Part shown: positions 8,081-17,501 of the stretch, one piece after another
Position numbering within the stretch: the first letter of the stretch is position 1
Layout: each line of letters opens with the position of its first letter
Position numbers and translations under genes: made by a program
Assembly: GCA_049325275.1 (NCBI GenBank)
Contig: JBMOLU010000074.1
Coordinates: 62,001 to 126,000 of the forward strand
Source: CAIQJJ01 sp049325275
Lineage (GTDB): Bacteria; Chloroflexota; Anaerolineae; Anaerolineales; UBA4823
Length of the DNA: 64,000 nucleotides
Direction: 5' to 3'
The notes under the pieces: model-generated
The model's input: only the letters and a program-made list of their open reading frames with translations
Databases searched by the model: none
What the model was told of the DNA's origin: nothing

Positions 8081-8464
8081 TCAGCGGCTTTTCTGCCGCT
8101 CGAGCAGGCTTTCCCGCAGTTCGAAGATTTCTGACACCAACGTCTGCTCCCGTTGCCGGGCCTGCTGTTCGAACGCGGCAAGCCGGCCTTGCAGGTCGAG
8201 CACCTGGCGGCGTAAATGAATGACCACGTCGATCGCCTCCAGGTCCAGCGCCAGTTCGTAGTGCAGGCGACGAATCAGCATCAACTGGCGAATTGCCGTT
8301 TCGCTGAAACCTGCTTCGCCATCTGGCATCGCCTGGGCCTCGATCAGCTCTTCTCGTTCGCAAAGGGCCAGGAAGTCCGGCGTAACGCGTGCGATCTGCG
8401 CAACGACAGACCGCAGATAGAGCCGTTCGTTGTTTTTTGCCCGCCGTACGATTTCATGAGGCAT
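8081..8464 (-). CDS. cbpM: Chaperone modulator CbpM (MerR-like HTH)
   Basis: The protein has 127 residues. It has a MerR-like N-terminal helix-turn-helix (VAQIARVTPDFLALCEREELIEA) followed by SETAIRQLMLIRRLHYELALDLEAIDVVIHLRRQV, the typical CbpM pattern, and a C-terminal coiled coil. CbpM binds the J-domain of CbpA and inhibits its co-chaperone and DNA-binding activity. It starts directly after the CbpA-like gene (2-bp gap), the usual arrangement. The downstream 250 bp up to the PRC-barrel gene contain no other gene. Confidence 0.87.
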   Translation of the reverse strand: MPHEIVRRAKNNERLYLRSVVAQIARVTPDFLALCEREELIEAQAMPDGEAGFSETAIRQLMLIRRLHYELALDLEAIDVVIHLRRQVLDLQGRLAAFEQQARQREQTLVSEIFELRESLLERQKSR

Positions 8465-8466
8465 CT

Positions 8467-9450
8467 TTACGTTCCTCCAGGTTGGCGCAAGGCGCGCAGC
8501 TCTGCAAACAAACGCTGCTCTTGTGGGCTCAAGTTTTGCGGTAACCGCGCCTGGACCTTGGCAAAAAGATCGCCGCGCTGGGCGGGGTCGCCGGCCTTGG
8601 GCATCCCCAGGCCGCGCAGGCGGAAAGGCGTGCCGCTTTGCGTTTCCGGCGGGATCGTCAGCGTGACGGTTTTATCCAGCGAGGAGATGGCGACTTCTCC
8701 ACCCAGAACCAACGTATACAGGTCCACGGGCTGTGAAACTTGCAGGTCGTCCCCCTGGCGCTGAAAGCGCGGATGAGGGACGATGTGGATTTTCAAATAG
8801 AGATTGCCGGATTGGCCGCCGGGAACGGGCTGGCCCTGGCCTCTCAGGCGTACGCGTGCGCCGTCCTGCACGCCGGCGGGAATCTGGGCTTCGATGCGGC
8901 TGCCGTCACTTCTTTGCAGCGTACGCCGGGCGCCGTGAAAGGCTTCCTCGAGCGTGATCTCGATCGGGTGCTCGATATCCCGGCCCTGGGGTGCCGCCTG
9001 CCAGGCGCGTTCGTCCTCGAAGCCAAAACCGGCCGTTCTTTGCCTGCCGGCGCCGCCAAAAAGCGTCTCGAAAAAATCGGAGAATCCACCTTGCCCGCCA
9101 AACATCTGTTCGAATTCCTCCGGGCTGACCTGGCGGGTGCGGTAACCCTGGCCTGGCTCACCGCCTGGCCGGGCGCCCCACTCACCCCAGTTGAAATCTT
9201 CTGCACGCCCGCCGCTTTGCCGGTACTGCTGCCACTGCGAACCGAACTGATCGTACTTGCGGCGTTTTTCGGGGTCGCGCAGAACCTGGTACGCCTCGTT
9301 GATGTCTTTGAAGCGCTCCTCAGCAGCTGTGTCCCCCGGATTGACGTCCGGGTGATGCTTGCGCGCCAGTTTGCGGTAAGCTTTCTTGATGGCTTCTTCC
9401 GAGGCGCTGCGCTCCAGGCCCAGAATTTGATAGTAGTCTTTATATTCCAT
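8467..9450 (-). CDS. cbpA: CbpA-type DnaJ co-chaperone
   Basis: The protein has 327 residues. The J-domain carries HPD at residues 33-35 and YQVLRDPEKRRKYDQFG. A Gly-rich linker (around GQGGFSDFFETLFGG) follows, then two C-terminal substrate-binding beta domains (IEITLEEAFHGARRTLQ and KIHIVPHPRFQRQGDDL). The CXXCXGXG zinc fingers of classical DnaJ are absent, which is why it is called CbpA-type. It stimulates DnaK ATPase and holds unfolded clients. Its modulator CbpM is encoded immediately downstream, and the glycosyltransferase gene on the same strand follows the same direction upstream. Confidence 0.93.
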   Translation of the reverse strand: MEYKDYYQILGLERSASEEAIKKAYRKLARKHHPDVNPGDTAAEERFKDINEAYQVLRDPEKRRKYDQFGSQWQQYRQSGGRAEDFNWGEWGARPGGEPGQGYRTRQVSPEEFEQMFGGQGGFSDFFETLFGGAGRQRTAGFGFEDERAWQAAPQGRDIEHPIEITLEEAFHGARRTLQRSDGSRIEAQIPAGVQDGARVRLRGQGQPVPGGQSGNLYLKIHIVPHPRFQRQGDDLQVSQPVDLYTLVLGGEVAISSLDKTVTLTIPPETQSGTPFRLRGLGMPKAGDPAQRGDLFAKVQARLPQNLSPQEQRLFAELRALRQPGGT

Positions 9451-9458
9451 AAGTCAGG

Positions 9459-10655
9459 CTACATGGCCTCCCGCTGCACTTCCACCGTGCGTCCTTCTTT
9501 TTTGTCTTCTATCGCCCGGCGATAAACACCGAGCAGGGACTTTGCCAGCGCTTTCATCTCGAACTGCCCAGCACGCGCCTTGGCCGCCTGGCTGAATTCG
9601 GCAAAACGGGCCGCATCGGCCAGCAACCGGCGAATGCCCTGTGCGAAAGCTTGCGGGTCATCCGCCACCAAAAAGCCCTGCACGCCATCCTGGACAATGT
9701 CGCGTGTACCGCTGGCATCGATGGCCACGACGGGCAGCCCGGCAGCCATCGCTTCGACCGTCACCAGGCCCTGCGTCTCCGTGACGGAGGCGAAGGCAAA
9801 GAAATCGGCCGCTTTGAGAAAAGCAGGCACTTCGTCGAACGGGACTTCGCCGACAAAGCTCACCTGTCCGGCGATCCCCAGTTCGGCTGCCAGGCGTTGC
9901 AGATTGTGGCATTCCGGGCCATCGCCGATGAGCGCCAGGTGTAAGTGTGGCATATCGGTCATCAAGGCCACCACCTGCAACAACAGTTCCCAATTCTTTT
10001 CCTTTGCCAGGCGGCCTACCGAGACCATGAGCACGTCGTCGTCGCGCCACCCGTACACCTGGCGCACCTGGTTGCCGTTTTCGCCTCCTTCGAAGCGAGA
10101 GAGTTCGATGCCGGTCGGGATGACGGTGTATGGCCCCACCAGGCCATATTCTTGGACCAGCAGGCTGCGGATGCTTTCCGAAGGAATTACGATATGCTGG
10201 CACCGGCTCATGAATTCCTGCAACCAGTTGGAAATGGCGCCTTTCAAGAAATCCTGCACGGCCGGCTGGGAAAGGGGCACGTAGTGCGTGTACGCTTCGT
10301 ACTGCGTATGAAAGGTAAAAACCAGGGGCAGGTCGAAGTCTTGCGCCTTGCTGGCTGCTGCCTGCCCCAGCAGGATGGGGTGGTGAGCATGGACGATGTC
10401 CACTTTGAGTGCGGGAAATAAACGATCGATAAAAGGCGAGAACGGGATGGCGGTCGAAACGTCATACGAGACAGGCAGGGGCAGGCTCGGGTAGCGAAAG
10501 ACAAAAGGCTCATCGTCCGCGTAGCTGTCGTCCTGCTGGGCAAACACAAAAACGTTGTGCCCCAGATCGCTCAAGGTTTTACGAAACGCATTCACGCAGC
10601 GCACCACGCCGCTGATAACCGGGAGGTAAGTATTGGTGAAGTAGGCGATGTGCAT
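9459..10655 (-). CDS. Family 4 glycosyltransferase, glycolipid-type
   Basis: The protein has 398 residues with a GT-B fold. The start at 10655 (MHIAYFTNTYLPVISGV) is where the conserved first strand begins; an upstream ATG adds only a non-conserved leader. The donor domain has ALIGDGPECHNLQRLAAELG, then the E-x7-E region SVTETQGLVTVEAMAAGLPVV. The overall pattern, including FHTQYEAYTHYVPL, matches diacylglycerol alpha-glucosyltransferases and related lipid-glycosylating GT4 enzymes. It probably acts on the inner membrane face. The acceptor is inferred, not proven. It ends 8 bp before the CbpA-like gene. Confidence 0.87.
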   Translation of the reverse strand: MHIAYFTNTYLPVISGVVRCVNAFRKTLSDLGHNVFVFAQQDDSYADDEPFVFRYPSLPLPVSYDVSTAIPFSPFIDRLFPALKVDIVHAHHPILLGQAAASKAQDFDLPLVFTFHTQYEAYTHYVPLSQPAVQDFLKGAISNWLQEFMSRCQHIVIPSESIRSLLVQEYGLVGPYTVIPTGIELSRFEGGENGNQVRQVYGWRDDDVLMVSVGRLAKEKNWELLLQVVALMTDMPHLHLALIGDGPECHNLQRLAAELGIAGQVSFVGEVPFDEVPAFLKAADFFAFASVTETQGLVTVEAMAAGLPVVAIDASGTRDIVQDGVQGFLVADDPQAFAQGIRRLLADAARFAEFSQAAKARAGQFEMKALAKSLLGVYRRAIEDKKEGRTVEVQREAM

Positions 10656-10717
10656 AGAAGCGGCTTTTGCGTTTGCGTGGCCAGGGCATCTTCGCAGCAG
10701 GCTGCGCACACAGGCGC

Positions 10718-11302
10718 CTATTCGCCGCGCTCGGCAGGTTTGCTTTCTGTTTCGTCGTCTACCGAGTCGGGGTCCAGTTCCCAGCGGTCGCGATCGCGCC
10801 GGTCGATTTTTTCCACGCTGTTGAGCGGTTCGTCATCTTCATAGGTGAGGCCTACCGCTTCGCCCAGTTCTTCGACGATATCCTGATCGGGGGTGGGCAC
10901 GGTGCCGCCGACGGCTTCTTCTCCGGCCGCGTTGGCGGCTTCCCAGGCGGCATCGATGTCACCACCCGAAATATCGGGGGATAAAGCGTGGTGGTTTTCT
11001 AACTGTTCGGCGAGGGCCTTACGCCCGCCACGGGCAAGCTGCTGCCGTTCGGCAAAGTCTGCCTGGACGTCTTCATTTTCGGTATAAGCGTTCAGCGTTT
11101 CGGCCGTGGCATCCGCATGTTCGTCGGCCGCCACGGCGTCCATGCTGGTTTCTTCATCAAGCAGGTAATCTTTCCCTTCACGGTCACCCGTGTCGACCGG
11201 CATCACTTCGATGGCTTTACCGGCATCCGGCGACACCGGTTCCCGTTCCCCGGTGTAAGGGTCTACCGGGTCCGGCTTTTTTTCAGGTTTCTTTTTACGC
11301 AT
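10718..11302 (-). CDS. Acidic DUF6335-like protein
   Basis: The protein has 194 residues. The start at 11302 follows a strong AAGGAGG site. The N-terminus is basic (MRKKKPEKKPDPVDPYTGER); the rest is strongly acidic. The recognisable part is HALSPDISGGDIDAAWE, then GEEAVGGTVPTPDQDIVEELG, then a C-terminal EKIDRRDRDRWELDPDS. This pattern I associate with DUF6335, a family of unknown function common in cyanobacteria and Chloroflexota. No membrane segment is visible. It sits between the YtxH-like and glycosyltransferase genes. Confidence 0.72.
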   Translation of the reverse strand: MRKKKPEKKPDPVDPYTGEREPVSPDAGKAIEVMPVDTGDREGKDYLLDEETSMDAVAADEHADATAETLNAYTENEDVQADFAERQQLARGGRKALAEQLENHHALSPDISGGDIDAAWEAANAAGEEAVGGTVPTPDQDIVEELGEAVGLTYEDDEPLNSVEKIDRRDRDRWELDPDSVDDETESKPAERGE

Positions 11303-11368
11303 TCGACGCCTCCTTAAGTGGCGAGCCTGTAAATTCGCCGGATGCTGCAACCAACGACCGGAAAGGGC

Positions 11369-11704
11369 TTAGCTGTTGACCGCTTCCTTGGCTTTCTCAT
11401 AACCTTCTTCCAGGGCTTCTTTCTGCCTGGCGGCGGTCTCTTTACCGATGGCCTGTAACTCGGCCAGGCGTTCTTTTGCTTCCGCGCTCATCTGTTCGAC
11501 GCGTCCCTGTACTTCGGTCAACTTGCTGAGGGCAGCATCTTGGGCAGACTGGATCGAGTCGAGGGCAGAATTCTTCATCTCATCACTGTTTTCCATGATC
11601 ATTTGGCGGGTTTCTTCCCCAGAACGCGGTGCATACATCAGTGCAAAGACTGCCCCCGCCAGCCCCCCCAAGACAAATCCCAAAAAACCTGTTTTGAAGT
11701 TCAT
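11369..11704 (-). CDS. YtxH domain stress protein (first copy)
   Basis: The protein has 111 residues. The start at 11704 follows TGAAAGGAG. The N-terminal glycine-zipper-like membrane segment (GFLGFVLGGLAGAVFALMYAPRSGEETR) is the YtxH signature; a long amphipathic helix rich in Ala, Glu and Lys follows. YtxH proteins are general-stress membrane proteins of unknown mechanism. A second YtxH gene lies at 19413 on the other strand with the same APxSGEETRQ motif. The 166 bp upstream hold no gene. Confidence 0.85.
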   Translation of the reverse strand: MNFKTGFLGFVLGGLAGAVFALMYAPRSGEETRQMIMENSDEMKNSALDSIQSAQDAALSKLTEVQGRVEQMSAEAKERLAELQAIGKETAARQKEALEEGYEKAKEAVNS

Positions 11705-11870
11705 TCGATTACTCCTTTCAGTATGGTTTTGATTGATCCAACTTCGCCCTTGACGATAACCGATTGCTTTCAAACTGCGTATGCATCCAGATACAGAAAC
11801 GGGATACAGTCGCTGATATATTTTTAGCCCTTGCGGTTTCGGTGGGAAAGCGGAGCGCCATACTTCCTTT

Positions 11871-12797
11871 TCACACGTACGTAGAACGTTCGGCATCCTC
11901 CGGCACCAAAAAACGGACACCCCCGGGGATCAGATGTACGGACACGGGAGTTTTTCCGATCAAATCGCCGTCTGCCTGCACGGGAATGGGATAGTCGGTA
12001 TAGATGCTCACCTTGCGGAAAACGTCCAGGCACGTCACCTCTTGCATTTCGGTGGGCTTTCCGCCGAGCATGGCCGTGAAGATACGAAAATAGTCGAAAA
12101 TGCTGTTGACGCGCACGTAACAAAGCGCCAGTTTTCCATCGTCCATACGGATATCCGGGCTCAAGCGCAAGGGCTTGAACTGGGTAATGTCGCTGTTGGC
12201 GACCATCAACTCCGAAGCGTGGCACCGGTAAGGGCGATCGTCGATCACAAAGCGAAAGTCGTACTTTGAAAGCCCGATCATGCGCTGCAATGCCCGCATG
12301 GGATAGATCAAAAAACCGTAGCGGCGCTTTTCGCGCCGCTTTACATCCGAAAGGACCTGGGCGCTGATCCCCACGCTGACGCTCAACACATACAGCCGGT
12401 CTTTGACTTTCATGGCATCCACGAGCTTGACGCGCTGCGCCGACAGCCACCAGCGAGCCGCCTGGTCCAGGGCGAGGGGAATATTGAAAAACTTCGCCAA
12501 TGCGTTGACGGTGCCCGTCGGGACGATCACCGTGGGGATGTCGGTGTGGGCCAGGCCGCTGGCGACGGCGACGATGGTGCCATCCCCCCCGGCAGCCAGA
12601 AAACGTTCGTAGCCTTCTGCAAGGGCGGTTTGCACAACCTGGTGTGGGTTGTCGCCCTTCGTCGTTTCGTAGATCGTGTAAGGGATGCCCCGGCTTTCGA
12701 GAACATCGCCAAGCGTTTGGCGAACGAGGTGACGGTCTGATTTCCCGGCCACCGGATTGATGAGCACAAAAGTCTTTTTTTCCAGGCGGTTATCCAT
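11871..12797 (-). CDS. Diacylglycerol kinase-family lipid kinase (YegS/LCB5-like)
   Basis: The protein has 308 residues. The start at 12797 is followed by KKTFVLINPVAGKSDRHLVR, the first strand of the kinase fold. The nucleotide-binding motif AAGGDGTIVAVASGL and the PTGTVNALAKFFNIP motif follow. The C-terminal beta-sandwich includes VQADGDLIGKTPVSVHLIPGG, also conserved. Such enzymes phosphorylate diacylglycerol, other lipids or sphingoid bases at the membrane. The start overlaps the end of the YihY gene by 8 bp, so the two are probably co-transcribed. The specific lipid is unknown. Confidence 0.9.
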   Translation of the reverse strand: MDNRLEKKTFVLINPVAGKSDRHLVRQTLGDVLESRGIPYTIYETTKGDNPHQVVQTALAEGYERFLAAGGDGTIVAVASGLAHTDIPTVIVPTGTVNALAKFFNIPLALDQAARWWLSAQRVKLVDAMKVKDRLYVLSVSVGISAQVLSDVKRREKRRYGFLIYPMRALQRMIGLSKYDFRFVIDDRPYRCHASELMVANSDITQFKPLRLSPDIRMDDGKLALCYVRVNSIFDYFRIFTAMLGGKPTEMQEVTCLDVFRKVSIYTDYPIPVQADGDLIGKTPVSVHLIPGGVRFLVPEDAERSTYV

Positions 12798-13689
12798 CGA
12801 ATTTCCTTTCGCGGCGTTCGAACCAGGCTTCCAGGCTGGCGCACAGGTGGGCGCCGAAAAGCGTGATCCAACCGATGAGGTAAACCAAAAACAGCAAGGC
12901 CACCAGGGCGCCAAGCGAGCCGTAAACCAGTTCATACTGGCCAAAACCGCTGCGTAGATACCAGTTAAACCCGGCCGTGGCGACCTTCCAGGCAGTAGCC
13001 GTCACAAGCCCGCTCCACAGGGCCGCTTTCCAGTTGACCGGGCGCGCCGGTACCCACAGGTAAAGGGCAAAGTACAGCAGCACGATCAGGAACCAGGGAA
13101 GCAGGTTCGAAAGCAGTACCCACAGGCCCGTCTCGTACACATTGACATTTCCCAACAGCGGGATATCGAAGGCCGGCAGCAAGGCCAGCACCGTCTGCAA
13201 GGCGACGGAAAGCAGAAATAACAAGGTCAGAGCGGCTATCATCGAAAAAGCGATCAGGCGCTTTTGCAAAAAACCGCGCTGATCGGTTTCATCCCAGGCG
13301 CGGTTTACGTGGTAGGCCACCCCGGTAAAAACGCCCGACGCCGCCCACAGCAAGGTGATCAAACCGACCACACCGATAGGCCCGCGCTGATCGACGACAC
13401 GCGCCAGGTTTTCTGAGATGACATCGCGGGAAACCGGCAAGGCGCGATAGAGCCAGGTCATGACCTGCTGGTAGGTTTTTTCGCTTTCCAGAAAATAACT
13501 GCCGAAATAAATCAGCGTCAGCAGGAACGGGAAAAGTGAAAACAAGGCGTAGTACGACAGGCTGGCGGCTGCCTGGCCGCCCTGCTTTTCCCCAAAACGC
13601 TGGATTGCCGTTCGCAGGATGTCGAGGCGGTTTCCGGTGGCCTGGTTGGCGCGTTCATAGAACGCTTCAAGCCGGGTTTGAAGAGTCAT
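12790..13689 (-). CDS. YihY/virulence factor BrkB family membrane protein
   Basis: The protein has 299 residues from the start at 13689, chosen because AAAAGG lies 9 bases upstream; an in-frame ATG at 13698 has no spacing to that site. The N-terminal AIQRFGEKQGGQAAASLSYYALFSLFP is the family signature, followed by about six membrane helices and a C-terminal YGSLGALVALLFLVYL segment. The family was once misnamed ribonuclease BN; members are integral membrane proteins of uncertain function, some linked to stress or serum resistance. It overlaps the lipid kinase gene and directly follows the P-type ATPase gene. Confidence 0.9.
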   Translation of the reverse strand: MTLQTRLEAFYERANQATGNRLDILRTAIQRFGEKQGGQAAASLSYYALFSLFPFLLTLIYFGSYFLESEKTYQQVMTWLYRALPVSRDVISENLARVVDQRGPIGVVGLITLLWAASGVFTGVAYHVNRAWDETDQRGFLQKRLIAFSMIAALTLLFLLSVALQTVLALLPAFDIPLLGNVNVYETGLWVLLSNLLPWFLIVLLYFALYLWVPARPVNWKAALWSGLVTATAWKVATAGFNWYLRSGFGQYELVYGSLGALVALLFLVYLIGWITLFGAHLCASLEAWFERRERKFDG

Positions 13690-13690
13690 T

Positions 13691-16438
13691 TCATTCATCC
13701 TTTTCGGTATCGTTTGTGGCGCCCTGTTCCTGGCCGGCAAACATCGGGAAGCTGGCATATGCCTGCCCGAGCGCCCAGGGGATCAGGCTCATTCCCAGGA
13801 TCAGCGCCCAGCCGGCCGCACCGGGATTGACCACATCCAAAACAGTCGCCACGGGAGGCAGGTAAACCGCCCCCAGCAGCAGGAAAACACACAAGACGAT
13901 CGCTCCCCACACGTACCGGTTTTGGAATACGTCGTTGTGCAGAAAGCTGGAGCCCCGCTCACGCATATTGAAGACGTGCCACAACTGGGCAAAGGCCAGG
14001 GTCAAAAAAGAGATCGTGACCGTGCGCGCTTCGTCCATGCCCAGCCAGCGAGAAGCCAGGCCGTAAGCGCTCAGGACGACCAGCGTGATCGCCAGGCTGA
14101 AAGCGCCGATCTTGAGCCAGTGTTGTTTCCTCAACACCGGCTCCTGCGGGTCGCGCGGCGGGCGTTCCATAACCATCGGGTCGCCTTTGCTGGCGCCCAA
14201 GGCCAGCGCCGGGAAGACGTCGGTAACCAGATTGAGGAACAGAATTTGCAGCGGCTGGATCGGCAAGGGCAGGTTAACGAGCGTTGCCAGGAAGATCACC
14301 GCAATCTCGCTGGCGTTACAGGAGATCAGGTACAGTACGAAACGGCGAATATTGTTGAAGATTTCACGCCCCAAACGGATGGCAACGACGATCGTGGCAA
14401 ACGAATCGTCCTGCAAGACCATATCGGCGGCTTCACGCGCCACCTGGGTGCCGCGCTGTCCCATCGCCACGCCGATATCGGCTTTCTTGAGAGCGGGCGC
14501 GTCGTTGACGCCGTCACCGGTCATCGCCACCACCGAACCGTCCGCCTGGTGGTTGGCAATCAGGTCGAGTTTCTGCCGCGGGCTGACGCGTGCGAAGAGA
14601 ACTGCCTCCAGAAAGCGCCGGCGTTCTTCCGGGCCGAGGTCCTGCGGCGGGCGCAGCGCTTCGCCAAGGATGACTTCATGCTGCGCCTGTGGGCCGACCA
14701 GGCCGACGGCTTCGGCAATATTGCGCGCTGTGACGGCGTGATCGCCGGTGACCATCACCACCTGGATGCCAGCCTTGCGGCAGTCTTCGAGCGCAGGGCG
14801 CACTTCGCGGCGCGGCGGGTCTTGCATGGCAACCAGCCCCAAAAAGGATAGGCCCTCGTAAGGCGCTGCTTCGACCGAATCGACGTGTTTATACGCCAGG
14901 CCCAACAGGCGCAGGCCTTCGGCGGCCAGGCGTTGGTTGGCGTCCAGCCATGTCTTTTGCGCGGCCTCGTCCAGGGCCTGGGCCTGCCCTTCGGTGACGG
15001 GGCGCTGCGAGGACACTTCGAGGACGGCTTCGGGAGCGCCCTTGACCAGGACGAGGTAACCACCTTCGTGTTCGTGGTAGGTAGCCATCATCTTGACGTC
15101 CGCATCGAAGGCCACCTCGCGGGCTTCTGGCATTGCCTCGAGCAGTTCGGCACGCGACAAACCGGCCTTTGCACCCGCAACCAGCAGGGCAACTTCTACC
15201 GGCTCGCCGATCGCTTGACGCTCGCCTTGCTCCGAATGCTGGAACTCTGCATTGGAACACAAGACACCGATTTGCAAAGCGCGCAAGAGGCGCGGGTTTT
15301 CTTGTGGATTGGCGGGCTGCCTCTCCGCAGAATCGCCGGCCTTGCTTTCCAGGCCGTCTTCTGTCACGAAAAAAGTCCCCGATTCGAGCACGTATTGGGT
15401 GACCGTCATGCGGTTCTCCGTCAACGTACCGGTTTTATCGGTACAGATGACGTTGGTTCCGCCGAGGGTTTCGACCGAAGCGAGGCGGTTGAGCAGGGCA
15501 TTGTGGTCTGCCATGCGGCGCATCCCGCGCGCCAGGGCCAGGGTTGCCACGATCGGCAAGCCCTCAGGCACGGCGGCCACAGCCAGCGCGACGGCAGTTT
15601 CGATCATCAAAAGCAGGTCTTTCCCGCGTAACACCCCGGTCGCCACCACAATGGGGATGATCCCCAAAGCCAGCCAGGCCAGGCGGCTGCCCAGGCGGTC
15701 GAGGCGCTTCTCGAGCGGCGTGCGTTCTTCGCCGGTTTGCGTGACCAGCTTCGAAATATTCCCCAGTTCGGTGTCCATCCCGGTAGAGGCCACGACGCCA
15801 ATCCCCGACCCGCGTGTGACCGATGTGCCTTTGAAGAGCATATTGCGCCGTTCGGCCAACGGCGTATCTGCGGCAATGGCCTCGGTGGCTTTGCTCACCG
15901 CTTGCGATTCCCCCGTCAGCGCCGATTCGTTCGCCTGGAGTTTCGAAGCTTCGACCAGGCGCAAATCGGCGGTCACGATATCGCCGCCTTCCACCACGAC
16001 CACGTCACCCGGCACCAACTGCTCTGCCGGAATCTGGCGCAGTTCCCCTTCGCGGCGCACGCGTGCATCGACCTGAGACATTTCGCGCAGCGCCTCCATG
16101 GAACGTACTGCCTGTAGCTCGCTCAAGAAACCGATCAAGGCGTTGATGACGATAACGACCAGGATGGCCGCCGCATCGATCCACTCACCGAAAGCAAAAC
16201 TCAGCCCGGCAGAGACGATCAAGAGCCAGACGATCATCCCTTTGAACTGCCTGGCGAGGATTTCCCAGGCGTTTTCCCGGCTGCGCGTGCGCAACCGGTT
16301 GCTTCCTGCCTGCTTGCGGCGTGTTTCTACGTCTTGCGCTGACAAGCCCTGCGCCGGGTCGACGTGCTGCCGGTGGAGAAAGGTGTCGATATCGGCTGCC
16401 CAGGGCGCATTTTTCGATGGGTTCGGTGCTTGAGTCAT
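13691..16438 (-). CDS. P2-type cation-transporting ATPase (Ca2+/Na+ pump-like)
   Basis: The protein has 915 residues. The start at 16438 has AGGAA six bases upstream. The N-terminal cation-ATPase domain is followed by helices M1-M2, the actuator motif TGES (175-178), M4 with PEGL (291-294), the phosphorylation site DKTGTLT (Asp334), MVTGDHAVTA, and the hinge GDGVNDAPALKKADIGVAMG. Six C-terminal helices follow. The PEGL motif and total length match P2A/P2B-like pumps that export Ca2+ or related cations; selectivity cannot be settled by eye. The YihY gene begins at its very end, indicating one transcript. Confidence 0.93.
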   Translation of the reverse strand: MTQAPNPSKNAPWAADIDTFLHRQHVDPAQGLSAQDVETRRKQAGSNRLRTRSRENAWEILARQFKGMIVWLLIVSAGLSFAFGEWIDAAAILVVIVINALIGFLSELQAVRSMEALREMSQVDARVRREGELRQIPAEQLVPGDVVVVEGGDIVTADLRLVEASKLQANESALTGESQAVSKATEAIAADTPLAERRNMLFKGTSVTRGSGIGVVASTGMDTELGNISKLVTQTGEERTPLEKRLDRLGSRLAWLALGIIPIVVATGVLRGKDLLLMIETAVALAVAAVPEGLPIVATLALARGMRRMADHNALLNRLASVETLGGTNVICTDKTGTLTENRMTVTQYVLESGTFFVTEDGLESKAGDSAERQPANPQENPRLLRALQIGVLCSNAEFQHSEQGERQAIGEPVEVALLVAGAKAGLSRAELLEAMPEAREVAFDADVKMMATYHEHEGGYLVLVKGAPEAVLEVSSQRPVTEGQAQALDEAAQKTWLDANQRLAAEGLRLLGLAYKHVDSVEAAPYEGLSFLGLVAMQDPPRREVRPALEDCRKAGIQVVMVTGDHAVTARNIAEAVGLVGPQAQHEVILGEALRPPQDLGPEERRRFLEAVLFARVSPRQKLDLIANHQADGSVVAMTGDGVNDAPALKKADIGVAMGQRGTQVAREAADMVLQDDSFATIVVAIRLGREIFNNIRRFVLYLISCNASEIAVIFLATLVNLPLPIQPLQILFLNLVTDVFPALALGASKGDPMVMERPPRDPQEPVLRKQHWLKIGAFSLAITLVVLSAYGLASRWLGMDEARTVTISFLTLAFAQLWHVFNMRERGSSFLHNDVFQNRYVWGAIVLCVFLLLGAVYLPPVATVLDVVNPGAAGWALILGMSLIPWALGQAYASFPMFAGQEQGATNDTEKDE

Positions 16439-16487
16439 TTCCATTTCCTGCTGGTGGAGGCTGCGGAAGCCCATGAACGGGTGCGTT

Positions 16488-16520
16488 CGGCTCGCAGGCC
16501 TCGATTATGCCTGCGAGCCG
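16488..16520 (-). terminator. GC-rich hairpin after the secreted-protein gene
   Basis: The perfect 12-bp arms CGGCTCGCAGGC (16488-16499) and GCCTGCGAGCCG (16509-16520) enclose a 9-nt loop. It lies between the stop of the DUF3344-like gene and the ATPase start on the minus strand. No strong T-run follows the stem. Confidence 0.6.
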
Positions 16521-16553
16521 GGTGCGCAAAAAGCGCTGAGAGGTTTGAGATGC

Positions 16554-17501
16554 TCAGCGTATGACAATCGGTACGAAGATGAATTCGTCGTAAACGGGTA
16601 CCGGGCGGGTGATCGAAAAGATCGTCGCCGCCCACAACAGGCAGTCGGGCGTGCTGCCGACGGGCGCCAGGTTACTGATCTGCGTCGTCACGGAGGGGTT
16701 TTGGACGAGCGCGGTGACGTCGAACGTAAGCGTGCCCCAGTAGTCCCCATCGCTGCCGTTGAAGACGTTGGAAGCGATCGACGTCCCGTTGAAAAGCACG
16801 TCGCCGTCATCCCAGGCCGTTTGCCCATCCCCGACGAGGTAGGTAACGTGAGCATCGGTCACCGGCGTGTCGTTGGTGAAATCGCCGATCACATCGGTGT
16901 AACTGTGTACGTCCAGGTCGAGCACCACGGCGCCGTCGTTGATGACGATTTCGCGATATCGATCGGTCGGATCGTGATAGACGATCACCAGGCTGGCCCC
17001 CTGCGAGTCGTTTCCTTCTCTTAGCAGGTTTGGCAGGCCATCGATGGTATAGGCTCCGTTTTCTTCGACCAGGCCGGTCACGTCTGCGCGGTAGACGTAG
17101 TTGTGGTCCGCATTCCAACAGGTATCGCCGGCCGTGCCGATCACGTCGCCGTCGACGTCTGCGCCGTTCAACGTAACCTCGGTAAATTCGTCGCTCGAAC
17201 CGAGGGTGGCCCAGTAGAGATAGGCGCGATGAACACTGGCCCCGGCGGGAATTTCCGTGACCGTCAACACTCCGGTCCCAGCGCGCCGCAAGCCCACGCC
17301 AGAGGCGATCACATCCCCGCGGACTACCAGGTGGATGGACTCGGCCAGTACGTTGTCACCATCGGCCTGCGCCGGCGCAAGGTGTGCACTGGCGGCAACC
17401 AGGAAGGCCAACAGCAAAAAACTCCCCATCATGAAGATGCTTTTACGTCTTGGCCGGTGTATGCGCGCCGTTTGGCGCGCCAGGGAATAAAGGTATTTCA
17501 T
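16554..17501 (-). CDS. Secreted DUF3344-like surface protein
   Basis: The protein has 315 residues. The start at 17501 follows GAGAGGAAA. A basic N-terminus, the hydrophobic run FMMGSFLLLAFLVAASA and an AxA-type site (APAQA) give a signal peptide. The mature part is beta-rich: IPAGASVHRAYLYWATLGSS is the pattern I associate with DUF3344, and Asp/Gly/Asn-rich segments such as DGDVIGTAGDTCWNADHN recur. It ends in a Val/Ile/Pro-rich strand without a sorting signal or anchor. Function is unknown; an extracellular adhesive or stalk-like role is possible. It lies downstream of an AT-rich divergent promoter region and is followed by a hairpin. Confidence 0.7.
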   Translation of the reverse strand: MKYLYSLARQTARIHRPRRKSIFMMGSFLLLAFLVAASAHLAPAQADGDNVLAESIHLVVRGDVIASGVGLRRAGTGVLTVTEIPAGASVHRAYLYWATLGSSDEFTEVTLNGADVDGDVIGTAGDTCWNADHNYVYRADVTGLVEENGAYTIDGLPNLLREGNDSQGASLVIVYHDPTDRYREIVINDGAVVLDLDVHSYTDVIGDFTNDTPVTDAHVTYLVGDGQTAWDDGDVLFNGTSIASNVFNGSDGDYWGTLTFDVTALVQNPSVTTQISNLAPVGSTPDCLLWAATIFSITRPVPVYDEFIFVPIVIR